NCBI GenBank assembly: GCA_029861825.1
Contig: JAOTYN010000046.1
Location: 1 to 14,484 of the forward strand
Reading direction: 5' to 3'
Length of the DNA: 14,484 bases
Source of the DNA: Cyclobacteriaceae bacterium
Lineage (GTDB): Bacteria; Bacteroidota; Bacteroidia; Cytophagales; Cyclobacteriaceae
In this document: positions 7,971 through 14,484 of the stretch, piece after piece
Numbering within the stretch: the stretch's first letter is position 1
Layout of the letters: every line of letters begins with the position of its first letter
The notes under the pieces: model-generated
Told to the model about the DNA's origin: nothing
What the model saw: the letters and a program-made list of their open reading frames with translations, nothing else
Database searches by the model: none
Made by a program: the position numbers and the translations under genes

Positions 7971-10160
7971 TTAATTGGCGTATTCAGATAGGAATTTAAT
8001 ACGCATCAGCCGCAGTTCCTCTTCGGAGTAATCCTCTTCCTCCAGTTCCTTCATGGCCAAAGAAATGCTGTCAGTTTCCGCATCCATGAAATAGTCATAC
8101 AGATCGTCTTGTCTTTCATCATCCATGATCTGCTCCACGTAGTAGTCGAGATTGAGTTTGGTCCCGGAATAGCAGATTTGCTCGATCTCACCCAGGAGTT
8201 CTTCCATTTTCATATTCTTGGATTCAGCTATTTCTTCCAAATCCACTTTTCTATCTATTTGTTGAATAATGAATATCTTGTTTTTGGATTTATTTATGGC
8301 CGACTTAATCACCACATCCGATGCGGTTGTTATGTCATTCTCCTCCACGTATTGTTTAATGGCCTTGATAAAAGGCTCTCCGAACTTGGAGATCTTGCCT
8401 TGACCTACTCCATTGATCTGTCCCAACTCTTCTTTGGTGGTGGGATAGGTAACCGCCATTTCTTGTAAAGAAGGATCTTGAAAAATCACATAGGGCGGGA
8501 GTTCACGTTGGCGGGCAATCTTTTTTCGTAAACCCTTAAGCAATTCAAACAGCGCCGTGTCATAAGATTTGCGGGCAATTATCTCATTGCTGGGGGCGGT
8601 GTCGTCATGTTCTCCGTATTCATGATCTTTGGACAAGATTACGGATTGAGGATCTTTAAGGAACTTCTCGCCTTTTTGGCTGAGCTTCAACACCCCCACC
8701 TTCTCAAAATCTTTTTGCAGGTATTCCTGCAGCAGGCTTTGCCTGAGTACCGAACACCAAAACTCCTCGCTTTCGGAATGGCCTTGTCCATAAACTGGCA
8801 ATTCGCTGTGCTTGTAGCTCTCAATGTATTGATTGCTTATGCCTCTGATAACATTCGACAAATGGCGTATGCCAAAGCGTTGACTGGTTTCACTTACTGC
8901 GTTGAGTGCTACCGAAACATAGTCTTTGCCCTCGAATTTTTCCTTGGGATAGCGGCAATTATCGCACCACATGGTTTTACCGCAATGATCATTAAGGTAG
9001 GTTTCTCCAAAGTAATGAAGCAACTGTTGTCGCCGGCAGACCGAAGATTCGGCGTAGGAAGCTATTTCTTCCAGAAGGATCTTGGCATTCTCTCTCTCGG
9101 TGACCGGTTTGTCTTTGTTGAATTTTTCCAGCTTAATGATGTCGTTGTAGCTATAGAACATCAAACAATTACCTTCCAGGCCATCGCGTCCCGCTCGGCC
9201 GGTCTCCTGATAGTAGCCCTCCACAGATTTAGGGGTATCGTAATGCACCACAAATCGCACATCGGGTTTATCAATTCCCATCCCAAAAGCGATGGTAGCC
9301 ACGATAACATCAATTTCTTCGTTCAAAAAATCGTCTTGATTCTTTACTCTTACACTAGGGTCTAAACCGGCATGGTAAGGTTGCGCCTTTATATCGTTGA
9401 CCCGCAACAATTCCGCGATCTCTTCAACCTTCTTTCGGGACAGGCAATAAACGATACCCGATTTGCCATGATGTCCTTTAACGAACTTTACCAGCTGCTT
9501 TTTAATGTCCTGCTTGGATCTCACCTCGTAATAGAGATTTTTACGATTGAAAGATGACTTAAACACGTGAGCATCTTCCATTTGCAGGTTTCTTTGTATA
9601 TCGAGCTGTACCTTGGGAGTCGCGGTTGCTGTTAACGCGATGATCGGTAAGTCCCCCAGTTTTTCCAGTATGGATTTGATCTTTCGATATTCCGGCCTGA
9701 AATCATGCCCCCACTCGGAAATACAATGGGCTTCATCGATGGCCGCAAAACTAATTTGCGATTGACTTAAGAAGTTAACATTATCGGGTTTGGTCAAGGA
9801 CTCCGGCGCTACATAAAGAAGTTTAATTATGCCGTTTAGGGTCTCCCGCTTTACCCGGTTAATTTCGGCCTTACTGAGTGTGGAATTTAAGAACTGTGCA
9901 TTAATCCCTAAGGCGTTAAGCTGATCAACCTGATTTTTCATCAAGGCGATCAAAGGTGATATTACGATGGCGGTTCCTTCCTGAAGGATAGCGGGTAGTT
10001 GATAGCAAAGGGATTTGCCGGCTCCTGTTGGCATAATCACAAAGGTGCTTGTGCCCTTCATGATATTATTTATGATAGCTTCCTGATTTCCTCGAAATTG
10101 ACCGTAGCCGAATACCTCCTTTAACTTTTCTCTAAGTTGGTCTTTTTGCTCAATCAACAT
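7971..10160 (-). CDS. recQ: ATP-dependent DNA helicase RecQ
   Basis: 3'-5' DNA helicase for recombination and replication-fork repair. 729 residues, longer than the roughly 610 of E. coli because of an extra C-terminal part. Order: Q-motif region YGQFRGNQ (19-26); Walker A MPTGAGKS (43-50); DEAH (142-145) within AIDEAHCISEWGHDFRP; TATAT (177-181); motif VI QETGRAGRDG (318-327); RQC zinc site with Cys 375, 393, 399 and 402; winged helix (about 405-510); HRDC (about 531-607) with a helix-hairpin-helix-like INGVGQGK; and a final segment (about 625-729) resembling the RecQ C-terminal HTH found in Bacteroidota and Firmicutes, with an acidic end. All catalytic residues are kept. First gene of the apparent recQ-purD-ricT-gldH transcript and divergent from kdsD, with 67 bp between start codons. 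The ATG at 10160 fits the usual family N-terminus. Confidence 0.98.
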   Translation of the reverse strand: MLIEQKDQLREKLKEVFGYGQFRGNQEAIINNIMKGTSTFVIMPTGAGKSLCYQLPAILQEGTAIVISPLIALMKNQVDQLNALGINAQFLNSTLSKAEINRVKRETLNGIIKLLYVAPESLTKPDNVNFLSQSQISFAAIDEAHCISEWGHDFRPEYRKIKSILEKLGDLPIIALTATATPKVQLDIQRNLQMEDAHVFKSSFNRKNLYYEVRSKQDIKKQLVKFVKGHHGKSGIVYCLSRKKVEEIAELLRVNDIKAQPYHAGLDPSVRVKNQDDFLNEEIDVIVATIAFGMGIDKPDVRFVVHYDTPKSVEGYYQETGRAGRDGLEGNCLMFYSYNDIIKLEKFNKDKPVTERENAKILLEEIASYAESSVCRRQQLLHYFGETYLNDHCGKTMWCDNCRYPKEKFEGKDYVSVALNAVSETSQRFGIRHLSNVIRGISNQYIESYKHSELPVYGQGHSESEEFWCSVLRQSLLQEYLQKDFEKVGVLKLSQKGEKFLKDPQSVILSKDHEYGEHDDTAPSNEIIARKSYDTALFELLKGLRKKIARQRELPPYVIFQDPSLQEMAVTYPTTKEELGQINGVGQGKISKFGEPFIKAIKQYVEENDITTASDVVIKSAINKSKNKIFIIQQIDRKVDLEEIAESKNMKMEELLGEIEQICYSGTKLNLDYYVEQIMDDERQDDLYDYFMDAETDSISLAMKELEEEDYSEEELRLMRIKFLSEYAN

Positions 10161-10191
10161 ACATCCAACCCCTTTGATTCATTAATTTGAT

Positions 10192-10199
10192 TATCTTTG
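10192..10199 (+). promoter_or_regulatory. Bacteroidota -7 promoter element for kdsD-manC
   Basis: TATCTTTG matches the TAnnTTTG -7 consensus of Bacteroidota sigma factors exactly and lies 28 bp before the TTG start of kdsD. Transcription would start near 10205, leaving a leader of about 20 bases. A TTG at 10174-10176 could be the -33 element, but its 15-bp spacing is shorter than the usual 17-23, so the -33 match is weak. Confidence 0.6.
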
Positions 10200-10205
10200 T
10201 ACAAA
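10196..10205. repeat. 10-bp perfect palindrome in the recQ/kdsD divergent spacer
   Basis: TTTGTACAAA is self-complementary over 10 bases and overlaps the last four bases of the -7 element, ending near the predicted transcription start. A second CTTTGTA copy follows at about 10208-10213. A site here could serve as an operator acting on kdsD-manC or on both divergent units. The palindrome is seen directly; operator function is inference, and AT-rich palindromes of this length can occur by chance. Confidence 0.35.
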
Positions 10206-10227
10206 CCTTTGTATCTGAAAACCCAAG

Positions 10228-11196
10228 TTGAATTTAGTAAAAAATATCAAAGAAATAGCTAAAAAAGTGTTGATTAATGAGGCGGAAGCACTGCGCCGAG
10301 TAAGTGAATTAATCAACGATGAATTCATTAAAACAGTAGAGGTGATTCTGCAGAGCAAAGGCAGGTTGATCGTGTGCGGAATCGGGAAGAGCGCCATCAT
10401 CGCCAATAAAATCACCGCCACCCTTAATTCTACCGGAACCCCATCCATTTATATGCATGCTGCCGATGCCATCCATGGTGATTTAGGCATGATCAAAGAG
10501 GAGGACATGATCATGATCCTGTCCAAGAGCGGCAACACCCCCGAAATAAAGGTGCTGATCCCGTTACTGAAAAGAATGGAGGTTCCCATTATCGGAATGG
10601 TGAGCAACCTGCAATCCGAGCTGGCGCTGCAGGCCGACTATGTAATAGATGCCACTATCGAAGAAGAGGCTTGCCCCCATAATCTAGCGCCAACTACCAG
10701 TACTACGGTTCATTTGGCCTTGGGGGACACCCTGGCGGTATGTTTGCTGGAATCACGTGGGTTCAGCAGTGATGATTTTGCAAAATTTCATCCCGGTGGT
10801 TCTCTAGGAAAAAAACTATATCTAAAAGTTTCAGATGTTTATCCCAACAACCAATGCCCCACGGTTACTGTGGAGGCCACTATTCCGGAAGTTATCCTGG
10901 AAATAACCTCCAAACGCTTAGGAGCCACGGCGGTATTGGATGAGCAAGAAAATTTGATGGGTATTATTACCGATGGGGACCTAAGGAGGATGTTGAAAGA
11001 GCATAAAACCACCGACCTCATCGGTGCAACTGACATTATGTCGACCAATCCGCAAACCATTGAACCGGATGCCTATGCAGTTTCAGCATTAGGCATTATG
11101 CAGCAGCGTAATATAACACAACTGATCGTGGCTCAGGGTAAACAAGTTTTAGGATTCGTCCACTTGCATGATTTATTAAAGGAAGGAATTTTATGA
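10228..11196 (+). CDS. kdsD: D-arabinose-5-phosphate isomerase (KpsF/GutQ family)
   Basis: Aldose-ketose isomerase converting ribulose-5-phosphate to arabinose-5-phosphate, the first step towards Kdo for LPS. 322 residues, normal length. SIS domain (about 30-170) with VCGIGKS (49-55), HAADAIHGDLG (77-87), SKSGNT (99-104), HNLAPTTST (151-159) and FHPGGSLGK (187-195); then two CBS domains (about 205-255 and 270-320) ending in FVHLHDLLKEGIL. Start: an in-frame TGA at 10216-10218 limits the frame, and the first Met codon after it is codon 76, inside the SIS core, so the TTG at 10228 is the only start that keeps the fold. No Shine-Dalgarno is evident. The stop overlaps the manC start (ATGA), so the two are translationally coupled. 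Substrate preference within KpsF/GutQ (A5P or another sugar phosphate) cannot be read from the motifs. Confidence 0.93.
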   Translation: MNLVKNIKEIAKKVLINEAEALRRVSELINDEFIKTVEVILQSKGRLIVCGIGKSAIIANKITATLNSTGTPSIYMHAADAIHGDLGMIKEEDMIMILSKSGNTPEIKVLIPLLKRMEVPIIGMVSNLQSELALQADYVIDATIEEEACPHNLAPTTSTTVHLALGDTLAVCLLESRGFSSDDFAKFHPGGSLGKKLYLKVSDVYPNNQCPTVTVEATIPEVILEITSKRLGATAVLDEQENLMGIITDGDLRRMLKEHKTTDLIGATDIMSTNPQTIEPDAYAVSALGIMQQRNITQLIVAQGKQVLGFVHLHDLLKEGIL

Positions 11197-12272
11197 AAAA
11201 GTCCGACACCTTTGCGGTGATAATGGCAGGAGGCGTAGGTAGCAGATTTTGGCCGTATAGCCGCAACCATCGTCCCAAACAGTTTCTGGATGTGCTGGGT
11301 ACAGGTGATTCACTAATCCAAATGACCAATCAAAGGTTTCTGAATCTATGTCCGCAAGAAAACATCTACATAGTTACCAATGAGATTTACTACGAACTGG
11401 TAAAGGAGCAACTTCCGGAGCTCCAAGACCAGCAGATCCTCACGGAGCCCGTAGGGCGCAACACCGCTCCTTGTATTGCTTACGCCAGTTATAAGATTGC
11501 CTCCAAAAATCCACAAGCTACTATTGTGGTTAGCCCGTCCGATCATGCCATATTCAAGGAAACCCAATTCGTGGAAGTGATTACTTCCGGTGTGGAGGCG
11601 GCCGCACACAGCGACAAGATCATCACCATAGGCATAAAGCCCAGCCGCCCGGAGACCGGCTACGGCTACATTCAATTCTGGCCAGACAGTGGCGACGATG
11701 TAAAAAGGGTAAAAACCTTTACAGAAAAGCCCGAGTTGGAGCTCGCCCAAAAGTTCATTGAAAGTGGCGATTTTGTGTGGAACTCGGGGATCTTCATTTG
11801 GAACGTACAGACCATTAAGTCGGCTTTTGAGGTATTTCTCCCGGAGATGGCAGAACTGTTTGCACACGGTGAAGAGCTTTATTACACGTCGGGTGAAAAG
11901 GATTTTATCCGTGATGTATATTATCAGTGTAAGAATTTATCCATCGATTACGGAGTGATGGAAAAAGCCCCCAACGTATTTGTGGTTTTAGGCGATTTCG
12001 GGTGGTCCGATATGGGCTCCTGGTCGACACTGCACGATGTGAAGACCAAAGATGAGCAGGGTAACGTTTTTGAGGCCAACGTACTGGCTTACGATACCAA
12101 GAACTGTATGGTAAAGGGTCCCAAAGATAAACTGATCATAGTTCAAGGGCTAGAAGGATATCTGGTGGCAGACATTGACAATGTGCTGGTGATCTGCAAA
12201 AAAGATAATGAACGGCAGTTCAGAAACTTTTCAAGCGATATCAAGGCCAAAAAACTGTCCCAATTCCTTTAA
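11193..12272 (+). CDS. manC: Mannose-1-phosphate guanylyltransferase (GDP-mannose pyrophosphorylase), short form
   Basis: Makes GDP-mannose from mannose-1-phosphate and GTP for surface polysaccharide, and possibly for GDP-fucose or similar sugars. 359 residues. Nucleotidyltransferase signature AGGVGSRFWP (12-21) with RPKQF (27-31); EPVGRNTAP (85-93); SPSDH (114-118); GYGYI (156-160); FTEKP (176-180); WNSGIF (196-201); SIDYGVME (250-257); GWSDMGSW (270-277); then a short beta-helix-like end. It lacks the C-terminal cupin phosphomannose isomerase domain of the roughly 470-residue bifunctional ManC/AlgA type, so mannose-6-phosphate isomerase must be encoded elsewhere. The ATG overlaps the kdsD stop by 4 nt. 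Only 5 bp separate its stop from that of convergent rlmB, with no terminator hairpin between them. Confidence 0.95.
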   Translation: MKKSDTFAVIMAGGVGSRFWPYSRNHRPKQFLDVLGTGDSLIQMTNQRFLNLCPQENIYIVTNEIYYELVKEQLPELQDQQILTEPVGRNTAPCIAYASYKIASKNPQATIVVSPSDHAIFKETQFVEVITSGVEAAAHSDKIITIGIKPSRPETGYGYIQFWPDSGDDVKRVKTFTEKPELELAQKFIESGDFVWNSGIFIWNVQTIKSAFEVFLPEMAELFAHGEELYYTSGEKDFIRDVYYQCKNLSIDYGVMEKAPNVFVVLGDFGWSDMGSWSTLHDVKTKDEQGNVFEANVLAYDTKNCMVKGPKDKLIIVQGLEGYLVADIDNVLVICKKDNERQFRNFSSDIKAKKLSQFL

Positions 12273-12277
12273 AGAGG

Positions 12278-13030
12278 TTAAGGCATACGTTGCCGGGCAC
12301 ACTCGTAAAGAGCTACTGCTGCGGCTACCGAGACATTGAGAGAATCAATATTTCCCATTAACGGGATTTTCACGCGTCCATCACATATTTCCAATATCTT
12401 GGGGTCGATACCGTTCTCCTCCGATCCCATTATCAGGGCTGTAGGAGGTGAATAATCGCCACCATAGATTAAGTTGTGGGTTTTTTCAGTGCATGCAACT
12501 ACCTGCAAGCCTTGTGCTTTTAGCTCGTGAATACAGTTCAAGAGATTAGGTACTCTACAGACCGCTATGAAGTTCAAAGCTCCGGCTGAGGTCTTCACAG
12601 CATCTTCAGTAATCTGGGCGCTTCCTTTGGAAGGAACCACTAAAGCGTGGGCACCGGCACATTCGGCACTGCGGGCGATTGCTCCAAAATTCCGGACGTC
12701 CGTGATACGATCCAACACCACTATTAGAGGGGATTGTCCTTGGCTATAAGATTGAGAAATAACGTGATCCAGCGAGCTATAGCTGATGGAGGACAACAGG
12801 CAGACCACACCCTGATGATTTTTCCTGGTGTACTTTTGCAGTTTCTGTACAGGTACCCGTTGTACCGGTATTTTATGGTCACGAGCAGCCTGCAGTAGCT
12901 CCTGCACCAAAGGATTGTTCAGATTCTTCAGAACCAATATCTTATCGATCTCCCGGCCGGCATTAATGCATTCCAGCGTAGCTCGGGTACCGTATACGAA
13001 GGACTTCTGACCAGTCTTTTGCTTTTCCAT
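12278..13030 (-). CDS. rlmB: 23S rRNA guanosine-2251 2'-O-methyltransferase (SpoU/TrmH family)
   Basis: SAM-dependent ribose methyltransferase of the trefoil-knot SPOUT class, expected to modify Gm2251 in the 23S rRNA P loop. 250 residues, typical for RlmB. An N-terminal L30e-like substrate-binding domain (about 8-80) begins with SFVYGTRATLECI. The catalytic domain has motif 1 LDRITDVRNFGAIARSAEC (106-124, with N114 and R120), motif 2 MGSEENGI (201-208, with E204) and motif 3 IPLMGNIDSLNVSVAAA (222-238, with S230 and N232). All key residues are present. Its ATG shares one base with the stop of the GWxTD gene (TAATG), so the two are coupled. RlmB fits better than TrmH or TrmL because of the N-terminal domain and motif wording, though paralogues of this family are hard to separate by eye. 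Confidence 0.92.
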   Translation of the reverse strand: MEKQKTGQKSFVYGTRATLECINAGREIDKILVLKNLNNPLVQELLQAARDHKIPVQRVPVQKLQKYTRKNHQGVVCLLSSISYSSLDHVISQSYSQGQSPLIVVLDRITDVRNFGAIARSAECAGAHALVVPSKGSAQITEDAVKTSAGALNFIAVCRVPNLLNCIHELKAQGLQVVACTEKTHNLIYGGDYSPPTALIMGSEENGIDPKILEICDGRVKIPLMGNIDSLNVSVAAAVALYECARQRMP

Positions 13031-14250
13031 TAAAATCCAGTTAGTCCTTTTCGCCAGCGGTCGATGGCTCTAAACCAGGGCCTGTCAAGGTTTTCTTCTC
13101 GCCGCAGTTCGTAGTGATTGTCGGAAAAAATATTGCCCACCTTTATAAACGTGAATTCAACTTCTGAATCTCCCTGCAAATATCCCCAGACCTCGCGACT
13201 CTTGTTTTTATTAACCATAATGGGGGGACCCATGACGGTAAAGACCATACCTCGATCGGTCTTCCAACCTGGCTTGTAGCTGGTAAAGTATCGATTTGCC
13301 GATTCTACGTATTGGTAATATCTCTTTATGGAACCGCGAGCTTTTTGAGGATTGCCCACTGTGGACAGCCAGAACTTGTCAAAAGCTTTTTTACTGGAGA
13401 AGTCGGCCTTAATCTCCTGGAACTCTTCCTTGGTGGTGATGTAAACCAAAGGCTCTGAAAGCTCTTGCAGCATTCTTGGCTTGGGATATCCCTTACTCCC
13501 TACGTACAAAGCAGCCCCTTCTATACCGTTGGTATCGGCCTGGATCAAATAAAGTCCGGGTAATGGAAAGATAATATTCCCACCTACCGGCAGGGCCAAG
13601 ACGCTATCAATAATGAGTTCGGAAGAGGACTGGCCCGCACGTAACGACATGGGTGGCCGGGCTGGGTCAAAAGAATGTCCATAGTAAAATGCATATACCG
13701 TATCAACTGATGTCCGGCATTCAATGCGTAGGCTATCCTTCAATCTATGAAAGGGGTCGAAAAGGGGGAGGCCTTTATGGCTGTCTACCAGATGGATGCC
13801 ACCTCGCGGATGCGATTTGAAGGGCGCAATACCTTCCACAAAGGTCCAAACCCGGGGTCGAATATTGACTTCAACGGTGAAGCTTGAAAGCGATCGATCC
13901 AGGGAGTAGATCCATTTGAAAGTAAAGATCCGATCCTGTTGATTGTCAATAGCCTGATGGAATTCCAGAGCAGCGGTTTCGCGGGATCCATCTTCAAATT
14001 CTACCTGGGTAGAAAGGGGTATGGAATCGGAGACCGGGTTGGCAAAAGTAATTTGCGCATACAAGATCAGGGAGTCACCTTCAACCAGACTTTTGAACTT
14101 CCCCAATACCATGCCCTGATTTCGGTATACATCTGCTCCATTAATAACATTGTCCTGACCATACAACGTCGCCACCAGGCCCGTTAGAAATAATATGCCA
14201 ACAACCAGGCCACTTTTAATTCTATAAGGCAATAACATTCCCCAAGTCAT
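13030..14250 (-). CDS. GWxTD domain-containing exported protein
   Basis: Protein of unknown function, 406 residues, with an N-terminal hydrophobic signal segment (about 13-30, ending A-T-L-Y-G-Q) that predicts export to the periplasm or outer envelope; no lipobox Cys is present. Two Met codons are possible starts (residues 1 and 5) and either keeps the signal. The first 250 residues look beta-rich, like immunoglobulin- or transthyretin-type folds. The C-terminal third holds the family core: K-A-F-D-K-F-W near 287-293, then YYQYVESANRYF (311-322), GWKTDRG (328-334, the GWxTD motif) and GPP (341-343). The family is common in Bacteroidota and Acidobacteriota and has no settled role that I know of. 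First gene of a coupled pair with rlmB and divergent from a methyltransferase gene, with a 96-bp spacer. Confidence 0.9.
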   Translation of the reverse strand: MTWGMLLPYRIKSGLVVGILFLTGLVATLYGQDNVINGADVYRNQGMVLGKFKSLVEGDSLILYAQITFANPVSDSIPLSTQVEFEDGSRETAALEFHQAIDNQQDRIFTFKWIYSLDRSLSSFTVEVNIRPRVWTFVEGIAPFKSHPRGGIHLVDSHKGLPLFDPFHRLKDSLRIECRTSVDTVYAFYYGHSFDPARPPMSLRAGQSSSELIIDSVLALPVGGNIIFPLPGLYLIQADTNGIEGAALYVGSKGYPKPRMLQELSEPLVYITTKEEFQEIKADFSSKKAFDKFWLSTVGNPQKARGSIKRYYQYVESANRYFTSYKPGWKTDRGMVFTVMGPPIMVNKNKSREVWGYLQGDSEVEFTFIKVGNIFSDNHYELRREENLDRPWFRAIDRWRKGLTGF

Positions 14251-14318
14251 TGGATAATATTAAATAATTTGACCCAATTTATAAGCCTGCCGTGCTGACT
14301 ATCTTGCAAATTTTAATA

Positions 14319-14326
14319 TAACTTTA
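14319..14326 (+). promoter_or_regulatory. Possible -7 element for the terminal methyltransferase gene
   Basis: TAACTTTA matches the TAnnTTTG consensus except at the last base and lies 20 bp before the ATG at 14347. No well-spaced -33 TTG accompanies it (the TTG at 14304-14306 is only 12 bp away), and the spacer is AT-rich, so a chance match is quite possible. Confidence 0.3.
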
Positions 14327-14346
14327 GGAACCAAATTGCATGCTTA

Positions 14347-14484
14347 ATGGCCACATTTACTACGGAGATCACCAGCGATAGTATCAGCTCCGACAACCCC
14401 ATTCACCAAAGGCTCCTAACAGCTTATTACCTGGCTCAGCCGTATATTTCGGGTCATCTTCTGGAAGTGGGATGCGGCGAGGGC
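14347..14484 (+). CDS. SAM-dependent methyltransferase (class I), 3' end beyond window
   Basis: An open frame of 46 codons from ATG 14347 to the window end with no stop. The last nine visible residues, LLEVGCGEG, are motif I of class I Rossmann-fold SAM methyltransferases (hhExGxGxG), and their position after about 37 residues fits a small-molecule or glycan methyltransferase. A competing ATG at 14340 hits a stop after 13 codons, which supports 14347. It is divergent from the GWxTD gene. The substrate cannot be inferred from so short a piece. Confidence 0.8.
   Translation, partial: MATFTTEITSDSISSDNPIHQRLLTAYYLAQPYISGHLLEVGCGEG

Noticed and set aside
8607..9365. 252-codon open frame on the plus strand inside recQ
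   Set aside because: It lies wholly opposite the conserved helicase, RQC and winged-helix regions of recQ, has no recognisable domain, and is a codon-bias shadow of the antisense gene.
11346..11867. 173-codon open frame on the minus strand inside manC
   Set aside because: It is antisense to the catalytic core of manC with no motif, so it is a shadow.
1..14484. tRNA, rRNA, CRISPR array, insertion sequence or attachment site
   Set aside because: Reading both strands, I found no cloverleaf-like element, no spaced direct repeats, no transposase or integrase, and no terminal inverted repeats with target duplications.

Overview
The window looks like a chromosomal segment of a Bacteroidota bacterium. 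The evidence is a GldH gliding lipoprotein, a long RecQ with a C-terminal helix-turn-helix tail, a RicT/PSP1 protein next to gldH, a GWxTD-domain protein, a match to the TAnnTTTG -7 promoter element, and weak or absent Shine-Dalgarno sequences. Base composition is moderate (mid-40s % GC by eye, not computed). The exact family is not resolved; a gliding or formerly gliding lineage is likely. Almost the whole window is coding, and the longest gene-free stretch is about 230 bp (3157-3387).

Layout. 1-3156 (+) is the 3' part of a large superfamily 1 DNA/RNA helicase with a degenerate nuclease-like C-terminal domain; its start lies before the window. A 231-bp AT-rich gap with one good hairpin follows. 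3388-4973 (+) is a TPR-containing membrane sensor histidine kinase whose frame is broken by a 1-nt shift between the dimerisation and ATPase domains. It converges on, and overlaps by 4 nt, a four-gene minus-strand cluster read recQ, purD, ricT-like, gldH (10160 down to 4970). Divergent from recQ is a two-gene plus-strand operon, kdsD-manC (10228-12272), joined by an ATGA overlap. Five bases beyond manC, a minus-strand pair GWxTD protein-rlmB (14250 down to 12278) converges on it, joined by a TAATG overlap. A SAM-dependent methyltransferase gene starts divergently at 14347 and runs off the end.

How the genes fit together. kdsD and manC both make sugar precursors for surface glycans (arabinose-5-phosphate towards Kdo/LPS, and GDP-mannose). 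gldH and the GWxTD protein are exported or lipid-anchored envelope proteins. recQ, rlmB, purD and the RicT-like gene are housekeeping functions in DNA repair, ribosome modification, purine synthesis and probable RNA or Fe-S related regulation. I see no mobile element, CRISPR array, tRNA, rRNA or coherent defence island. The observations most worth a second look are the frameshifted kinase, whose break falls exactly on a canonical -1 slippery heptamer, and the degenerate nuclease tail of the helicase.
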